Assembly (NCBI GenBank): GCA_037447655.1
Contig: JBBHKE010000288.1
Location: 67,361-131,360 of the forward strand
DNA: 64,000 nt
Reading direction: 5' to 3'
Source: Zygnema cylindricum
Lineage: Eukaryota > Streptophyta > Zygnematophyceae > Zygnematales > Zygnemataceae
Under the pieces are notes generated by a model. It saw only the letters and a program-made list of their open reading frames with translations. It ran no database searches and was not told where the DNA came from. A program made the position numbers and the translations under genes. This document shows, in pieces, positions 53,829 to 64,000 of this stretch; the first letter of the stretch is position 1; each line of letters opens with the position of its first letter.

Positions 53829-56031
53829 GTAAGTTACTTTTCCTCCTCAAATGTCGCTTTCCAACTGGTGCATGCCGAATCGTGTGGATATTCGAATTCG
53901 CCTCATCTAAATTTACTTATCAATGTCATGGTGCTCCAGTCAGATTTCGGCATAGAAATACAAGTGAAATCTCTTCGACTGAATATGCGCTGATTCCATT
54001 CGTTTCCAAAAAAAATGGATGGTTGTTGGTTGTATAGAATCTCTAAAACGACAAATTACAAACATCCCAACGGAAACTTACAAAGCATTTTCACCGATCA
54101 AAACATTCACATCGGCCAAATATCATTATGTTAAACCGAAGGTTTTTTTCTCCACAACGCACTCACTCATAGGAAACAAAACCAAACAATACAATACAAA
54201 AGATACTAAGAAAAGCTAAGTCTCGGTCCGAACACGACGGATTTACCAATTCGCCTTATCTCCTAACAAGGTTGAGGTATCTCCTTTGCCGTCAGCCGGC
54301 GCAACAGTCCCAGAAGCAAGGGAAGCATACTTCGTTTTGAATTTGTGATCATATAACCTGTAGAAACGCTTATGATAAACTGAATTGTTCAAAAGGGCAA
54401 GTGCCCATTAAGACTCTATAAAAATAAGAATGGGGGAGAGGTGTCAGAAGGAATCACCGGCAATATGGCAACGGAGCCAGATGGCCTCCACAAGCGCATT
54501 GGTAGTAGTCATATAGTTCGCCGCAATACAGTTTATTGGACCTTGGAAATCCAAGAGATGAGGCCACCTCTGATAGGATCAATTTCAGCTAAATGTCCAC
54601 CACAAAAAATCCCTAAACGTGGAGGAATTCAGATTCATCAACATTACATCACATTGAATAGACAGTGAGAGACATTTCCAAAAAATAAAATTCACATTAA
54701 AAAAAAACCGAAATTACATTGTTACTTCTCTTCATTCCTTTACTCTCCTATTTCCTCCACAAATTTCTTCAGTCTAGTTCTACCTCATATCATGTCCTCC
54801 ATGACTAAGACAATTTAAGATAGCGTGACACGTGCGAGCGTGTGCCACCACGAAACTTCCAAAAATATGCCACGTGTAGACTCAATACAATAGAATCCAT
54901 TAAATGTAGAATAAAGACCGAAATTGTTGTACGACAACCCAACTTAAAAGTACTAGACTAAACTTCAAGTAATGCCGAACCAATCTAGACGTATGGAGAG
55001 ACGGTTGTATAAGCGAAACGAAACAAAAAAAAAAATGTCTTTATTGCTAAAATTGCGATTGCAAAACCATTTGTGTACTAAAAGGGTAACACTGAAAGAA
55101 AAAACATTTAGAGACTACAAGAGTAAAAAGAAAGAAATAAACTGAAACGAAAGAACACAAACCTGACGCAAAATTGAACAAAAAAGTACCGGGACGAAAT
55201 CGACCAAATTTCGCACTCGACAGATACTTCGATTAATCGTAGCAACTGCTTAAGAGAAAACAAGTATCAGTGCCAGAGCATCGAGAGCTCATCAATCGAA
55301 ATAAAATAAAGTGTAGGTGAGGCAAAAGGACTTTTCGCCTTTCAAACAAGGAAGGACATGATTGGAAGTATGCGCTTGTCGAGAAAGGGTTTCTGAAAAA
55401 ACTGACTAAGTCGCCCAATTAACATTTACAAGACTCGACACGTTGGCTTGCATGGTATATATGGGAATGAAAAGAGAGGATAATAGGTGGCACAAAGAGC
55501 AAGGGATGGAGCACTATCAATGAATTTGACTAATTTGGTGTTGGGATGATGTGGAGTAAAATCAGTATGAAATGAACATTGTTGGAACCTGAACCATTAC
55601 TTGGGACAATGATCTCTTGATTGAGAAAAAGTGTGTTGGAGCAACTTTCCTGAAAGATACAGATTTAAGGACAAATTTAAACGTCAATAAGGTCCGACAT
55701 TTGAAATAGTGAGTAAAGCATGCATTTGACATGGGAGGTTGCATACTAGGAAAACCTATGACAAGTCAACGTATAGTTTAAATAATACAATATTTGATAT
55801 TCTCAAATGCTAAGGTAGCTGTAAATCAACTTCTTCCAATTGAGAGATTCCTTAAGCATTTCAGCCTTGTAGGCGTAGAGAAAGCCATCAGATTGGTGCT
55901 TGATGCAATAAACCCACTCTTAAGCAATTTCTTTCCTTTTGGACACAAGCAAACACAAAAATAAACTGTCACCCTTTGACAGAGCCAAAAAATCATACTA
56001 AATCGCCTAATTTCAAACGTCACTATCTGGT
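53829..56031. other. Unassigned, probably intron 8
   Basis: Follows a clean donor at 53,829. No further exon in phase, no retroelement coding region and no obvious repeats were found. Confidence 0.4.
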
Positions 56032-56861
56032 TGTTAAGAAATGGTACTCAACACCTGTGAGCACCACGAGGGCGTCGGTGGTGCTTTGGCGCCGGTAGGG
56101 CACCGAAACTCTCGTTGGCGCCAAAAGTATTCAAGACGTGTAAAGGCGGATGTGGTTGGTTTGCCGATCATTAGTTTTGGTCGGTGGTTCAGGTTAGGTC
56201 GCTTTGATTTAGAAGGTTGTTCGGATTACGTCAGTTTTGTATGTTTAATGTACTTTGTCAAGTGAAAGCAACAAAGAAGGCTATTGTCAGCCCTATATGA
56301 TTATGAGGTTGTGCCACCTTAGGCATGTAATCTTTCAGCTTGTGGACAAATATATACTTTTGGATGCGTAGTTACACAGTATCTTTTAAAGGGGTAGAAA
56401 AGTGTGAAGAGAGGAGATCATTGTATTTTTGGAGTTTCCTTAATATAAAAAAGTTGGGAGGAATAATGTGGTGTTTTGGGTGATTCATATCGCAAATTTG
56501 TGTGTCTTCCTCCCTGATTTGGTTTTAGAGCAGGTCAACTGGCAACTCTTGCCGGTATAGGGGGGGGGAGAAGAAAACATTGTCAGGGAAAGGGAAAGCC
56601 CTGGTGGAATCAAGTGGAGGAGTGACATGGACTCAGATAGATGAGTTTGACGAATGGAGGGAAAGAAATATGACGATAAACAAGGAGATATTCCAACGCA
56701 CGCTTTCAAGAGTTTCTCAACAGTAACAAGCAAGGAAGTGACAAGTAACGAGGTGATATCGATAGAGGTGGTAGTGAAGACTCCAATGACACCAAGAAAA
56801 ATATAAAGAAGAATAAAAAGTCTAAATTTAACTAAGAGAAAGAGGAGGAGATTTCAAATAA

Positions 56862-57670
56862 TGACCTTAAAATCTTTAATAAGGCCATCATCTTCATTAA
56901 CACTATCTAATTTGGAAGAGATACAGAAGATGAACATTTACAACAAAGACGCTTTGGGAGATTGTGATCGGGAAAGAGACACAAATGGATCCATCCGAGG
57001 ATCCAACCGGAGCAAAGAAGTGGGACTAGAGAGATATGGTGGCATACACAACACAACTACAGATCTGTCTCACAATTTTATGCATGAGCACTTTCTCACC
57101 CACGTCACCAATTATGACAGTTGGACTGCACTACAGAATGCGTTCAAAAAGGCTTCGAGGCAAATGAGAGTTATCTCTTTGAGGAGTCCATCGAATTTAG
57201 AATGAAGGAGAGTGCGACCATTGATGAGGGAGTTGACCGGTTTAACATAATCATCGATCACCTTAACTCTTTGAATAACTTTCCATTGGAGAAAGATAGA
57301 TTGTTCGTCTTCATAAGGATTCTTCCGAGTACGTTCCTGGTAGCTTAGGAGGTCAACAAAGGGCGCCAATATCGAAAATGGCATGCACGACCAAACCTCT
57401 AAAGAATACAAAGATAGAGAAGGTGACATCTAAAAAGAAAAAAAATGGTCATTTTATCCGAGTTTAGGAGGACATTGGAGGGGCATACACCTCTAGAGGA
57501 CCTAGAGGGAAAGGAGGAGGCCCTCTTAGAAGAGGCAAGACAGAGGGAAAAAAGAGAGGATAATATCAGCGTGGTAACTCTTATATAAAGTGTTACAACG
57601 GCAACAAGACTAGGCATGCTTCCTATGAATGCCCGGACAAAAGCAAGCAATGTAATACTTGTTAAAAGTG
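56862..57670 (+). pseudogene. gag: Copia J gag
   Basis: The core HEHFLTHVTNYDSWTALQ at about 57,085-57,140 aligns with HDYFLTHDSAHKCWRAIG of H. After a frameshift comes ATIDEGVDRFNIIIDHLN and LEKDRLFVFIRILPS. The first zinc knuckle relic, CYNGNKTRHASYEC, is at about 57,590-57,632 (one Cys changed to Gly), followed by CPDKSKQCNTC, the start of a second. Stops follow directly. Confidence 0.7.
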
Positions 57671-58094
57671 AAGACACACTAGTCGAGGTTGGGACCAGTG
57701 CGAAGGAAACAATTGATAGAGAGGCAGAGAGAGAGGTAGAGAGAGGCAAAGAGAGAGGTAGAGATAGACGTAGAGAAGCAAAAAGCCCGGATAAAAGCAA
57801 GCAGTGTAACACTTGTTAAAAGTGAAGACACACTAGTCGAGGTTGGCACTAGTGAGAAGGAAACAATTGTGGAGGGGGATAGTTTCGAGGCGGAGAAAGT
57901 AGAAAAGGTATTTCATCAAGTAGAGGGCATTTTGTTGGGGATAGATCAATGGAGCAAGAACAAGAGTTTTACATTTCACTAATTGAGGAGTAAAAAAGAA
58001 GAAAAAAGGGTACTCTGCTTTACACATGAGGAAATACACAGGGAAATTCAGAAATTGACACATGAGGAAATACACAGGGAAATTCAGAAATTGA
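57630..58094 (+). repeat. Tandem duplications in Copia J
   Basis: A unit of about 153 bp starting gcccggacaaaagcaag (about 57,632) recurs at about 57,785 and contains the zinc-knuckle end plus gaagacacactagtcgagg. Separately, a perfect 36-bp unit cacatgaggaaatacaca... occurs at 58,023-58,058 and 58,059-58,094. Confidence 0.85.
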
Positions 58095-58099
58095 ATTCT

Positions 58100-58720
58100 C
58101 TGGTGCCAAACATCATGTGCTCCGATCTTAGTTTATTCACAAACATTAGGAAGCTCACTGTGCCCAATCCATCATACTGGTCAACGGCTCGCAAGGTGCA
58201 TCAATCTTTTAATCGTTTACGTCTACAAAAGGAGGCTAAAAGGCCACATGCTTGGAGGGAGGAAGGATCATTTTGAGCAATCAAACAGGGCCGTTTGCAA
58301 AAAACATCATAATCGACCACATGCAAAGTCGGTTGATTTTGGAGGAAATTGGAGAATAAGACGGCCAATAAAGACGAGCACCTTCACTCAGTGGAGTTCA
58401 ACAAGGAGGAATTCACATTGTGGCATCATAGAATGTACCATACTTTAGAGAGTAATATGAAAGAGATCATTCGTCACGGTGCGGTTCAAGGGCTTTCCGT
58501 CACGACGGGAGAGATGGTCATTGCGTGTGTAGGATGTGTAAAGTGGAAACACGAAAGGAAGATGCACCTATTCAAGGATCTACAATTCAAGGGGGACACC
58601 CCCTTAGACCTTGTTCATGTGGATCTCTGCATGACTTTAAAGGCTCTAGATGCAACCAATATTCTGCAAGCAACAACTTCAACAAGAGAACATCTGAAGG
58701 AGTGAACCACAGTAGAAGGC
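58100..58720 (+). pseudogene. pol: Copia J pre-integrase and integrase start
   Basis: FTLWHHRMYHTLESNMKEI and HGAVQGLSVTTGEM correspond to LTLWHHRMCHTSEGSLRRM and RGLDLTSGE of H. CVGCVKWKHERKMHLFKDLQ and PLDLVHVDLC follow (zinc-finger Cys pair and first catalytic Asp). The protease region upstream is not recognisable. Confidence 0.7.
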
Positions 58721-58747
58721 GAGATGGGAAAAAACAAAGTTATTAAT

Positions 58748-59284
58748 TGTTATAAAAAGGATCATTTAAACATACATCTTGAGCGGAAGCATTCAGAAAT
58801 TCCAGACATCAGAAATTCACAGATAACAAAGGAACTCGACCAAATAGAAAATATATTCAATCGAACTTTTTACATCCCCTTTCTAACTTCAACTTCACTT
58901 CCTTCTCTGATATATAAAACTATACAATACTCCTCCTAAAATACTTTCTTGCAACACCACCAGAAGACAGAACTATACTACTTCTGTCACAATTCCACTC
59001 AAACTCCACTTTCACCAATTTTTGACACTTAGGCGCTGAAACGCCTAATAAAACATAAGTCCGCCGAAACTAACCGTGATTTGGACCTAAGACCGTACCA
59101 CGGTTCTACGCACTAAAGAATTCACCAACCGTACAGTACCACATGTCACGAACCTTAACAGACACTCAAACTAAACAGGGAGTATCGGGAAAACATAAAC
59201 TGCCGACTTCAACTGAACATTAATTTAGCATAAACACAAACTGAACACAAAACTGAACTGAATTTACACATTGAAATCTTAACA
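58748..59284 (-). repeat. 3' LTR of Copia H
   Basis: 537 bp with plus-strand ends TGTTATAAAAAG and CTTAACA. On the minus strand the polypurine tract GAAGAGGGGGATTGT lies just before TGTTAAGATTTC. The other LTR is not in the window, so the inner limit is firm and the outer one inferred from the TG and from the end of Copia J. Confidence 0.7.
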
Positions 59285-59317
59285 ATCCCCCTCTTCAATG
59301 TGTGAATTAGAAAAGAA

Positions 59318-60997
59318 TTATAACAATCCTAATTTTGGTCTCCCTCTCAAAAGTATATCTGCTGCTGCCGCTTTCGTCAACATATCTGCGGCTTCCTCCA
59401 AGGTAGAAATATATTGAAACTGAATTTCCTTTTGTGCGACTAGGTCACGCACGAAATGCCATTGAATACGGATATGCTTCGTACGTTTATGAAAAACAGG
59501 ATTTTTAACTAATGCCATAGAACTCATGCTATCTGTAAGAATTTGCAAACATCCAATAGGAACTTTTAATTCAAATAACATTTCTTTTAACCAAATTGAC
59601 GCTTTTGCGGCATGGCAAGCCGCCATATACTCAGCTTCAGTAGAACTTAACGCGACGGTCGGTTGGAGTCTCGAACTCCACGAAACTGCCGCTCCACTCA
59701 AAACAAAAGCGTATCTCGAAGTTGACTTTCCGGAGTCAAAATCGCCTCCCCAATCTGCGTCACAGTATCCGATACACTCCAAACTTCCATTCGATTTATA
59801 TAATAGGCCGATGTCGATCGTACCGGCCAAATATCGAAATATGCGCTTCACGGCTTCCCAGTGAGCCTTCTTCGGCGCATGACAATATCGGCTGACAACT
59901 GAAACTGCTGCCGATATGTCAGGCCTTGTACCTACGCTGTGGTACATCAAACTTCCGATCGCTTCCCGATATGGAATGTTAACATCTGTCTCCTCCTCAA
60001 ATTTCCGAATCTGCACTTTCGGATCCAAGGGAGTAGAAATCGGTTTTGCATTCAGCATACCAAACCGTGTCAGAACTTCCCTGCAATATTGAGCCTGGCT
60101 CAATTTAATGTCACCATTATGGTGACAAATCACCTCAATCTCCAATATGTAACAAACTTCTCCCAAATCCGTCACCTTGAAGTGAAGGCGCAAATAAGCC
60201 TTCAATTCATTGATTTTCTGCAGACTGTCAGAAGTCATCAGAAAATCATCAACATAAACTGAGAAGATAATTTGATCTTCTCCTTCCCCCTTAATATAAA
60301 CTCCCGAATCTGAGGTAGTTCGGACAAATCCAAATTCGGTAAGTACGGAATGTAGTCGTAAGTACCAAGTACGAGGCGCTTGCTTCAAGCCGTAGAGAGA
60401 CTTTCGCAGCCGCCATACCTTCCCTTCCTTTGACACAACTCCTTCCGGAACCTTCATGTATACTTCTTCTTCAAGTTCGCCATTTAAGAATGCGGTCTCT
60501 ACATCCATTTGATGGATGTGCTTTTTACCGGATGCCGCAATCGCCACAATCATCCGTAACGAGTCGAATTTAACTACAGGCGCATATGTCTCCGTGTAAT
60601 CTACTCCTTCCCGTTGCTGAAATCCTTTGCAAACTAACCTAGCCTTGTATTTGATCACCTCTCCGGTAGCACCAGTTTTGGTCTTAAAGATCCACTTCGC
60701 GTCAATCGCCTTCTTCCCCTCCGGTAAGTCTACTTCTTCGAATGTACGATTTTCAACAATGGACTTGAATTCTCTTTCCCAAGCCGGTTGCCATTTTGAC
60801 TCCCAATTTTCTGAATTTCTCGCTTCGGTAAAAGATTGAGGGTCACCGGCAGAATTTTCACAAAGTGATTGCTAGAGGAGGAAATCCTCCTCTCTCGATG
60901 CCGAAATAAAGTAGTGAGTATTTTCGGCATTTCCCCTTTTTTTATCATACGACAAGCGTGTCGGTTTCCTTCCCCTTGTATCTCTTATACTCCTACG
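59318..60997 (-). pseudogene. pol: Copia H reverse transcriptase and RNase H
   Basis: In frame with the upstream gag-integrase. The linker has a TAG at 60,872; WIFKTKTGATGEVIKYKARL precedes KGFQQREGVDYTETYAPVV. Catalytic box FSVYVDDFLMT is at codons 135-138 of the frame starting 60,658. RNase H carries YCDADWGGDFDSGKSTS and LSSTEAEYMAACHAAKA (catalytic Asp and Glu present), ending RGRPKLGLL at 59,318. All visible active-site motifs are intact; only the stop in the linker disables it. Confidence 0.9.
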
Positions 60998-63988
60998 TTA
61001 TTGAACATCTTCTTCAACATTCGGTTCCATTTCAGTTACACTCGGCAAACTAGATTTAGAATTTTGAGAATTTTGAGATTCCGAGGACATTCGGGAATTG
61101 ACACTTTGAGATTCAATGTCAATGTCCCCAATGTCAACCTTAATGTCCAATTTTCTTTTCCCCCTCTTAACATTAGACTCCGACTCAGGTTCATTTTCTG
61201 AATCTGATCCTTCAATATTTGGAAATTGAGCAATTTCGTCTTCTTCAAGAAAATCGAGATTTTTGTGAGATTTCGCCGATTTTTCAATTGCTGATTTTAA
61301 GTCTTCATGGAAATCTACATTCCGGGATTCAATAATTGTACGATTAACCGGATCATAGATTCGGTATAGATTTCCTTTCGAACTATAGCCGACGAAAATT
61401 CCGGTCCAACTCCTTGCCGCAAATTTTCCTTTTCTCTTTTGCGATTCCACATAGACGGTCGCTTGGCATCCCCAAATCTGAAGGTGATGAAGAGTTGGTT
61501 TTCTGCCGTACCATAACTCGTGAGGAGTCTTATCACCTGAAATTGAAGTAAGCCGCCGATTACAAATGTAGTTGGCAGTCAAAATCGCATCTCCCCAAAA
61601 CAACATTGAGAGATCGGATGCGTGCACCATGGAGCGGACCATTTCTTGTAATGTCCGATTTTTCCGTTCAGCAACTCCATTGGATTCCGGGGAGTAAGAA
61701 GCCGTCAACTGATGCTTAATTCCCCATTCTCGACAATATCCATCAAATGCGAGGAATTCACCACCATTGTCGGTTCGAATTGATTTCAATTTTCTTTCGC
61801 ATTGTCTCTCCGCCATGACATGCCACTCCTTAAATCTCTCAAGAGCTTCAGATTTTGAACTCAGGAGGATTACCCAAGAAAATCGTGAGTAATCATCCAC
61901 AATCACCATTAAATATTTATTTCCTCCAATACTTTCCGGTTTAATGTGTCCACATAAATCGACATGGACCAAATCGAGGGGTTTTTCGGATCTGAATTTT
62001 AAATCTTTAGCCGGGTGAGGCTTCTGAATTTGCCTCCCTCGACTACATCCTTCGCATCCATTTACTTTTTCTCCCGATGTCAAATCCAAACCTCTCGCAC
62101 ATCCCACTTTAATCATCCGCCTCAAACTACCCTCGGATGTATGGCACATCCGATGGTGCCAAAGAGTCAAATCACCCTTAAGCTCTGAAATCTGAGCAAT
62201 CAAACCATCCGGTTGAATTTTTGACTTCGGTCGACTATGCCGACTATGCAGATTTTCTGTCACCTCTCCTTCAACAATGATATTTCCTTTCGAATTTTTA
62301 ATTTGAATTGAAGAGTCACCAAGTGCAAGTACACTTCCACCCGTGCGCTGAATTTGAGGTACACTTAGAAGATTTACCGATCCGTCCGGAATGTATAAAA
62401 CATTCACTAGACGAGCTTCTGTCAAGCGTTCCGTGCCATCAAAACGATAACTAGGTAGGTCAATTCGGACCGTGCCTACTTTTCCAACCGTAATGACTTG
62501 CCCACTTGCCACTGTAATTAATTTAGGAACCGTCAATTGCCGCAAATCATTAAATAGCGTTACATCGGTGCAAACGTGATGTGAGGCTCCGGAATCAATC
62601 ACCCACTCTTTCTCCGATTTTGACTTTTCATTGAGTGAATTTATAGATAAATTTAAACATGAGAAAATCTGAGCACCCGATTCCTCTTCTTCTTCATAAT
62701 CGTCATTTCGATTTCCCATATAATTTCCATGGCCTCCAAATCGGCCACCGTTTCGACCCCCTCCACGACTACCAAGACGTCCTCCTCCTCGGCCGCCGAA
62801 TCGGCCACCACCACGGCCACTATTAGAACCGCCTCGGCCACCATTAGCTCCTCCTCTACCACCTCCTCCTTCGGACTCCGATTTTGCGTAACATTGAGGA
62901 CTCACATGCCCCCATTTGCCGCAATAATAACATTGTCGCTCCTTATCGGGACATGATGCCGCCATATGTCCGAGCTTGTTGCATTGAAAACATGCAACAG
63001 AGTTCAGATCGGGGGCGGCATAAAATGGTTTTTGATTTCCTCCTTTTGCTTGTCCCCTTCCTCTACCTCTTGGGCCTCCACCCCTTCCTCCTCCTCTTCC
63101 GCCACCACGCAAAGAAAATAGATCGCCTGAATTTGGAACGGTGGCGTTCAGAGTACCGGAAGGAGTTCTCCGAGAAGAACTCACTCGATTATCTTCGTTA
63201 TCTTTTAAATAGGATAATATGAACTCGTAAGTTAACCTCTTTTTCACTCTCAAAATTTCTTTAAGATGGACAAGCCTATCCGGTAAGGCATTGAGAATGT
63301 CGGTAACTTTATCCGCCTCAATGACAAACCGACCGGTGGCTGCCAATCGTTCAACAATAATATTGAAGCGTTTCGAAGCATCTCCTATTGATTCACTCGC
63401 ATTCATCTTAAAATTGAGAAATTCGGTATATGCATGTTGGCCGCGATTTTGATTTCCTTTTTCAAATTCATTCCCGATAGCCCGCCAACATTTATGAGCA
63501 GAATCGTGGGTCAGAAAATAATCATGAACTGCGGGCGTACAAGTTTGCATAAGGCTAGTATAGGCAGCGACATTCTTTCGTTTCCATCTATTTCTAGCCT
63601 TTCGATCAGAGATTGGCATGGTCTCCTCTCCAGTAACAATTTTCCAAAGATGCCGAAGTTCTAGCTGTCCTTTAATGTATCACTTCCAAATATAGTAATT
63701 CGTTCCATTGAAGAGAACGACTTTGCCGGGCATCTGAATCAATTCTTCCTCATCACTGTCCTCCTCCAATTCAGACTCATCTTCAGCTGCGAATTTCCCC
63801 TTTCGAATCCTTTCTCTCCTCTCTTCTTCAGTTTCATAGTAACCATCATTGTTACCAATTCGCAGCCTGCCCCCCTGAGAGGCAGCTGAGAGCACACTCT
63901 GTAGAACTCCAGTCAACAGTGTCTGAGGGGCAGCTGAGAGCACACTCTGTAGAACTCCAGTCAACAGTGTCTGAAGTCTCTCCTCCAT
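60998..63988 (-). pseudogene. gag-pol: Copia H gag, protease and integrase
   Basis: First ATG in view is at 63,988 (MEERLQTLLTGV). A TGA at 63,680 lies in the frame, after NGTNYYIWK. Using the ORF from 63,619: Gag core HDYFLTHDSAHKCWRAIG (32-49); Arg/Gly-rich tract (171-190); zinc knuckles CFQCNKLGHMAASC (210-223) and CYYCGKWGHVSPQC (230-243); a second long RGG-type tract (251-299); protease VIDSGASHHVC (340-350). Then the HHCC integrase finger (WHHRMCHTS, CEGC), the D-D-E core with VHVDLCGH, IRTDNGGEF and NGVAERKNRTLQEM, and the C-terminal KFAARSWTGIFVGYSS block. TAA at 60,998. Confidence 0.9.
63880..63976 (-). repeat. 48-bp tandem duplication in Copia H gag
   Basis: The 48-bp unit ggcagctgagagcacactc... 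occurs at 63,881 and 63,929 and encodes QTLLTGVLQSVLSAA twice at the N-terminus of Gag. Nearly identical copies, so recent. Confidence 0.9.
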
Positions 63989-64000
63989 CAGAAACACCCC

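Larger units (their letters stand above)
56032..58747 (+). mobile_element. Copia J, truncated by Copia H
   Basis: Plus-strand element of the F/H lineage: probable 5' LTR about 56,032-56,516, PBS-like TGGTTTTAGAGC at 56,520-56,531, gag, pre-integrase and integrase start. It ends where the H LTR begins (58,748); the remainder would lie beyond the window. Confidence 0.65.
58748..64000 (-). mobile_element. Copia H, nearly intact, runs off right edge
   Basis: Minus-strand Ty1/Copia element with 3' LTR, polypurine tract and a single gag-pol frame of about 1,560 codons. The 5' LTR is outside the window. Only three stop codons interrupt the frame, so it is the youngest-looking element here. Confidence 0.85.

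Noticed and set aside
54441-54668. Possible exon 9 with SAKCPPQK, similar to AKCPPEK of exon 8
   Set aside because: Similarity is limited to a few residues; no good acceptor and donor in the right phase.

Overview
This 64 kb window looks like nuclear DNA of a plant-lineage eukaryote. It has GT-AG introns and dense Ty1/Copia and Ty3/Gypsy LTR retrotransposons whose primer-binding sites match plant-type initiator tRNA-Met sites. The one host gene I can assemble resembles polycystin-type channels. These are typical of lineages with motile cilia, so a non-seed land plant or streptophyte alga is plausible; this is inference, and no bacterial or viral genome organisation is visible.

Left block (1-25,064): a head-to-tail and nested retroelement cluster. 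It holds a Copia LTR/leader fragment (1-780), a Copia gag fragment (E, minus), Copia C (minus, truncated), Copia A (plus, inserted at the broken end of C), a complete but mutated chromovirus (Ty3/Gypsy with a chromodomain, minus, 11,278-18,559), Copia B (minus, truncated), and Copia D (minus, interrupted by B). A, B, C and the 1-780 fragment belong to one Copia group. The chromovirus has an additional reading frame between its chromodomain and 3' LTR, with a basic NLS-like motif, an acidic linker and a C-terminal coiled coil.

Middle block (25,065-53,828): a GA-rich tract with a 10-base assembly gap, a degenerate repeat region, and then a multi-exon plus-strand host gene. Eight candidate exons between 27,898 and 53,828 join in phase to about 366 codons: a short N-terminal region, one transmembrane helix and a cysteine-rich ectodomain. 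The gene continues past the last exon found. Intron 3 is 12.7 kb but shrinks to about 193 bp once a nested retroelement stack is removed (Copia F containing Copia G containing a solo LTR, each with target duplications). Intron 5 carries a deleted Copia (K), and intron 6 carries LTR remnants.

Right block (53,829-64,000): unassigned sequence, probably still intron 8, then Copia J (plus, degraded) interrupted by Copia H (minus). H is the best preserved element, with one gag-pol frame broken by only three stop codons, and it runs off the right edge. F, H, J and K are one lineage; F, H and J show the double zinc-knuckle Gag.
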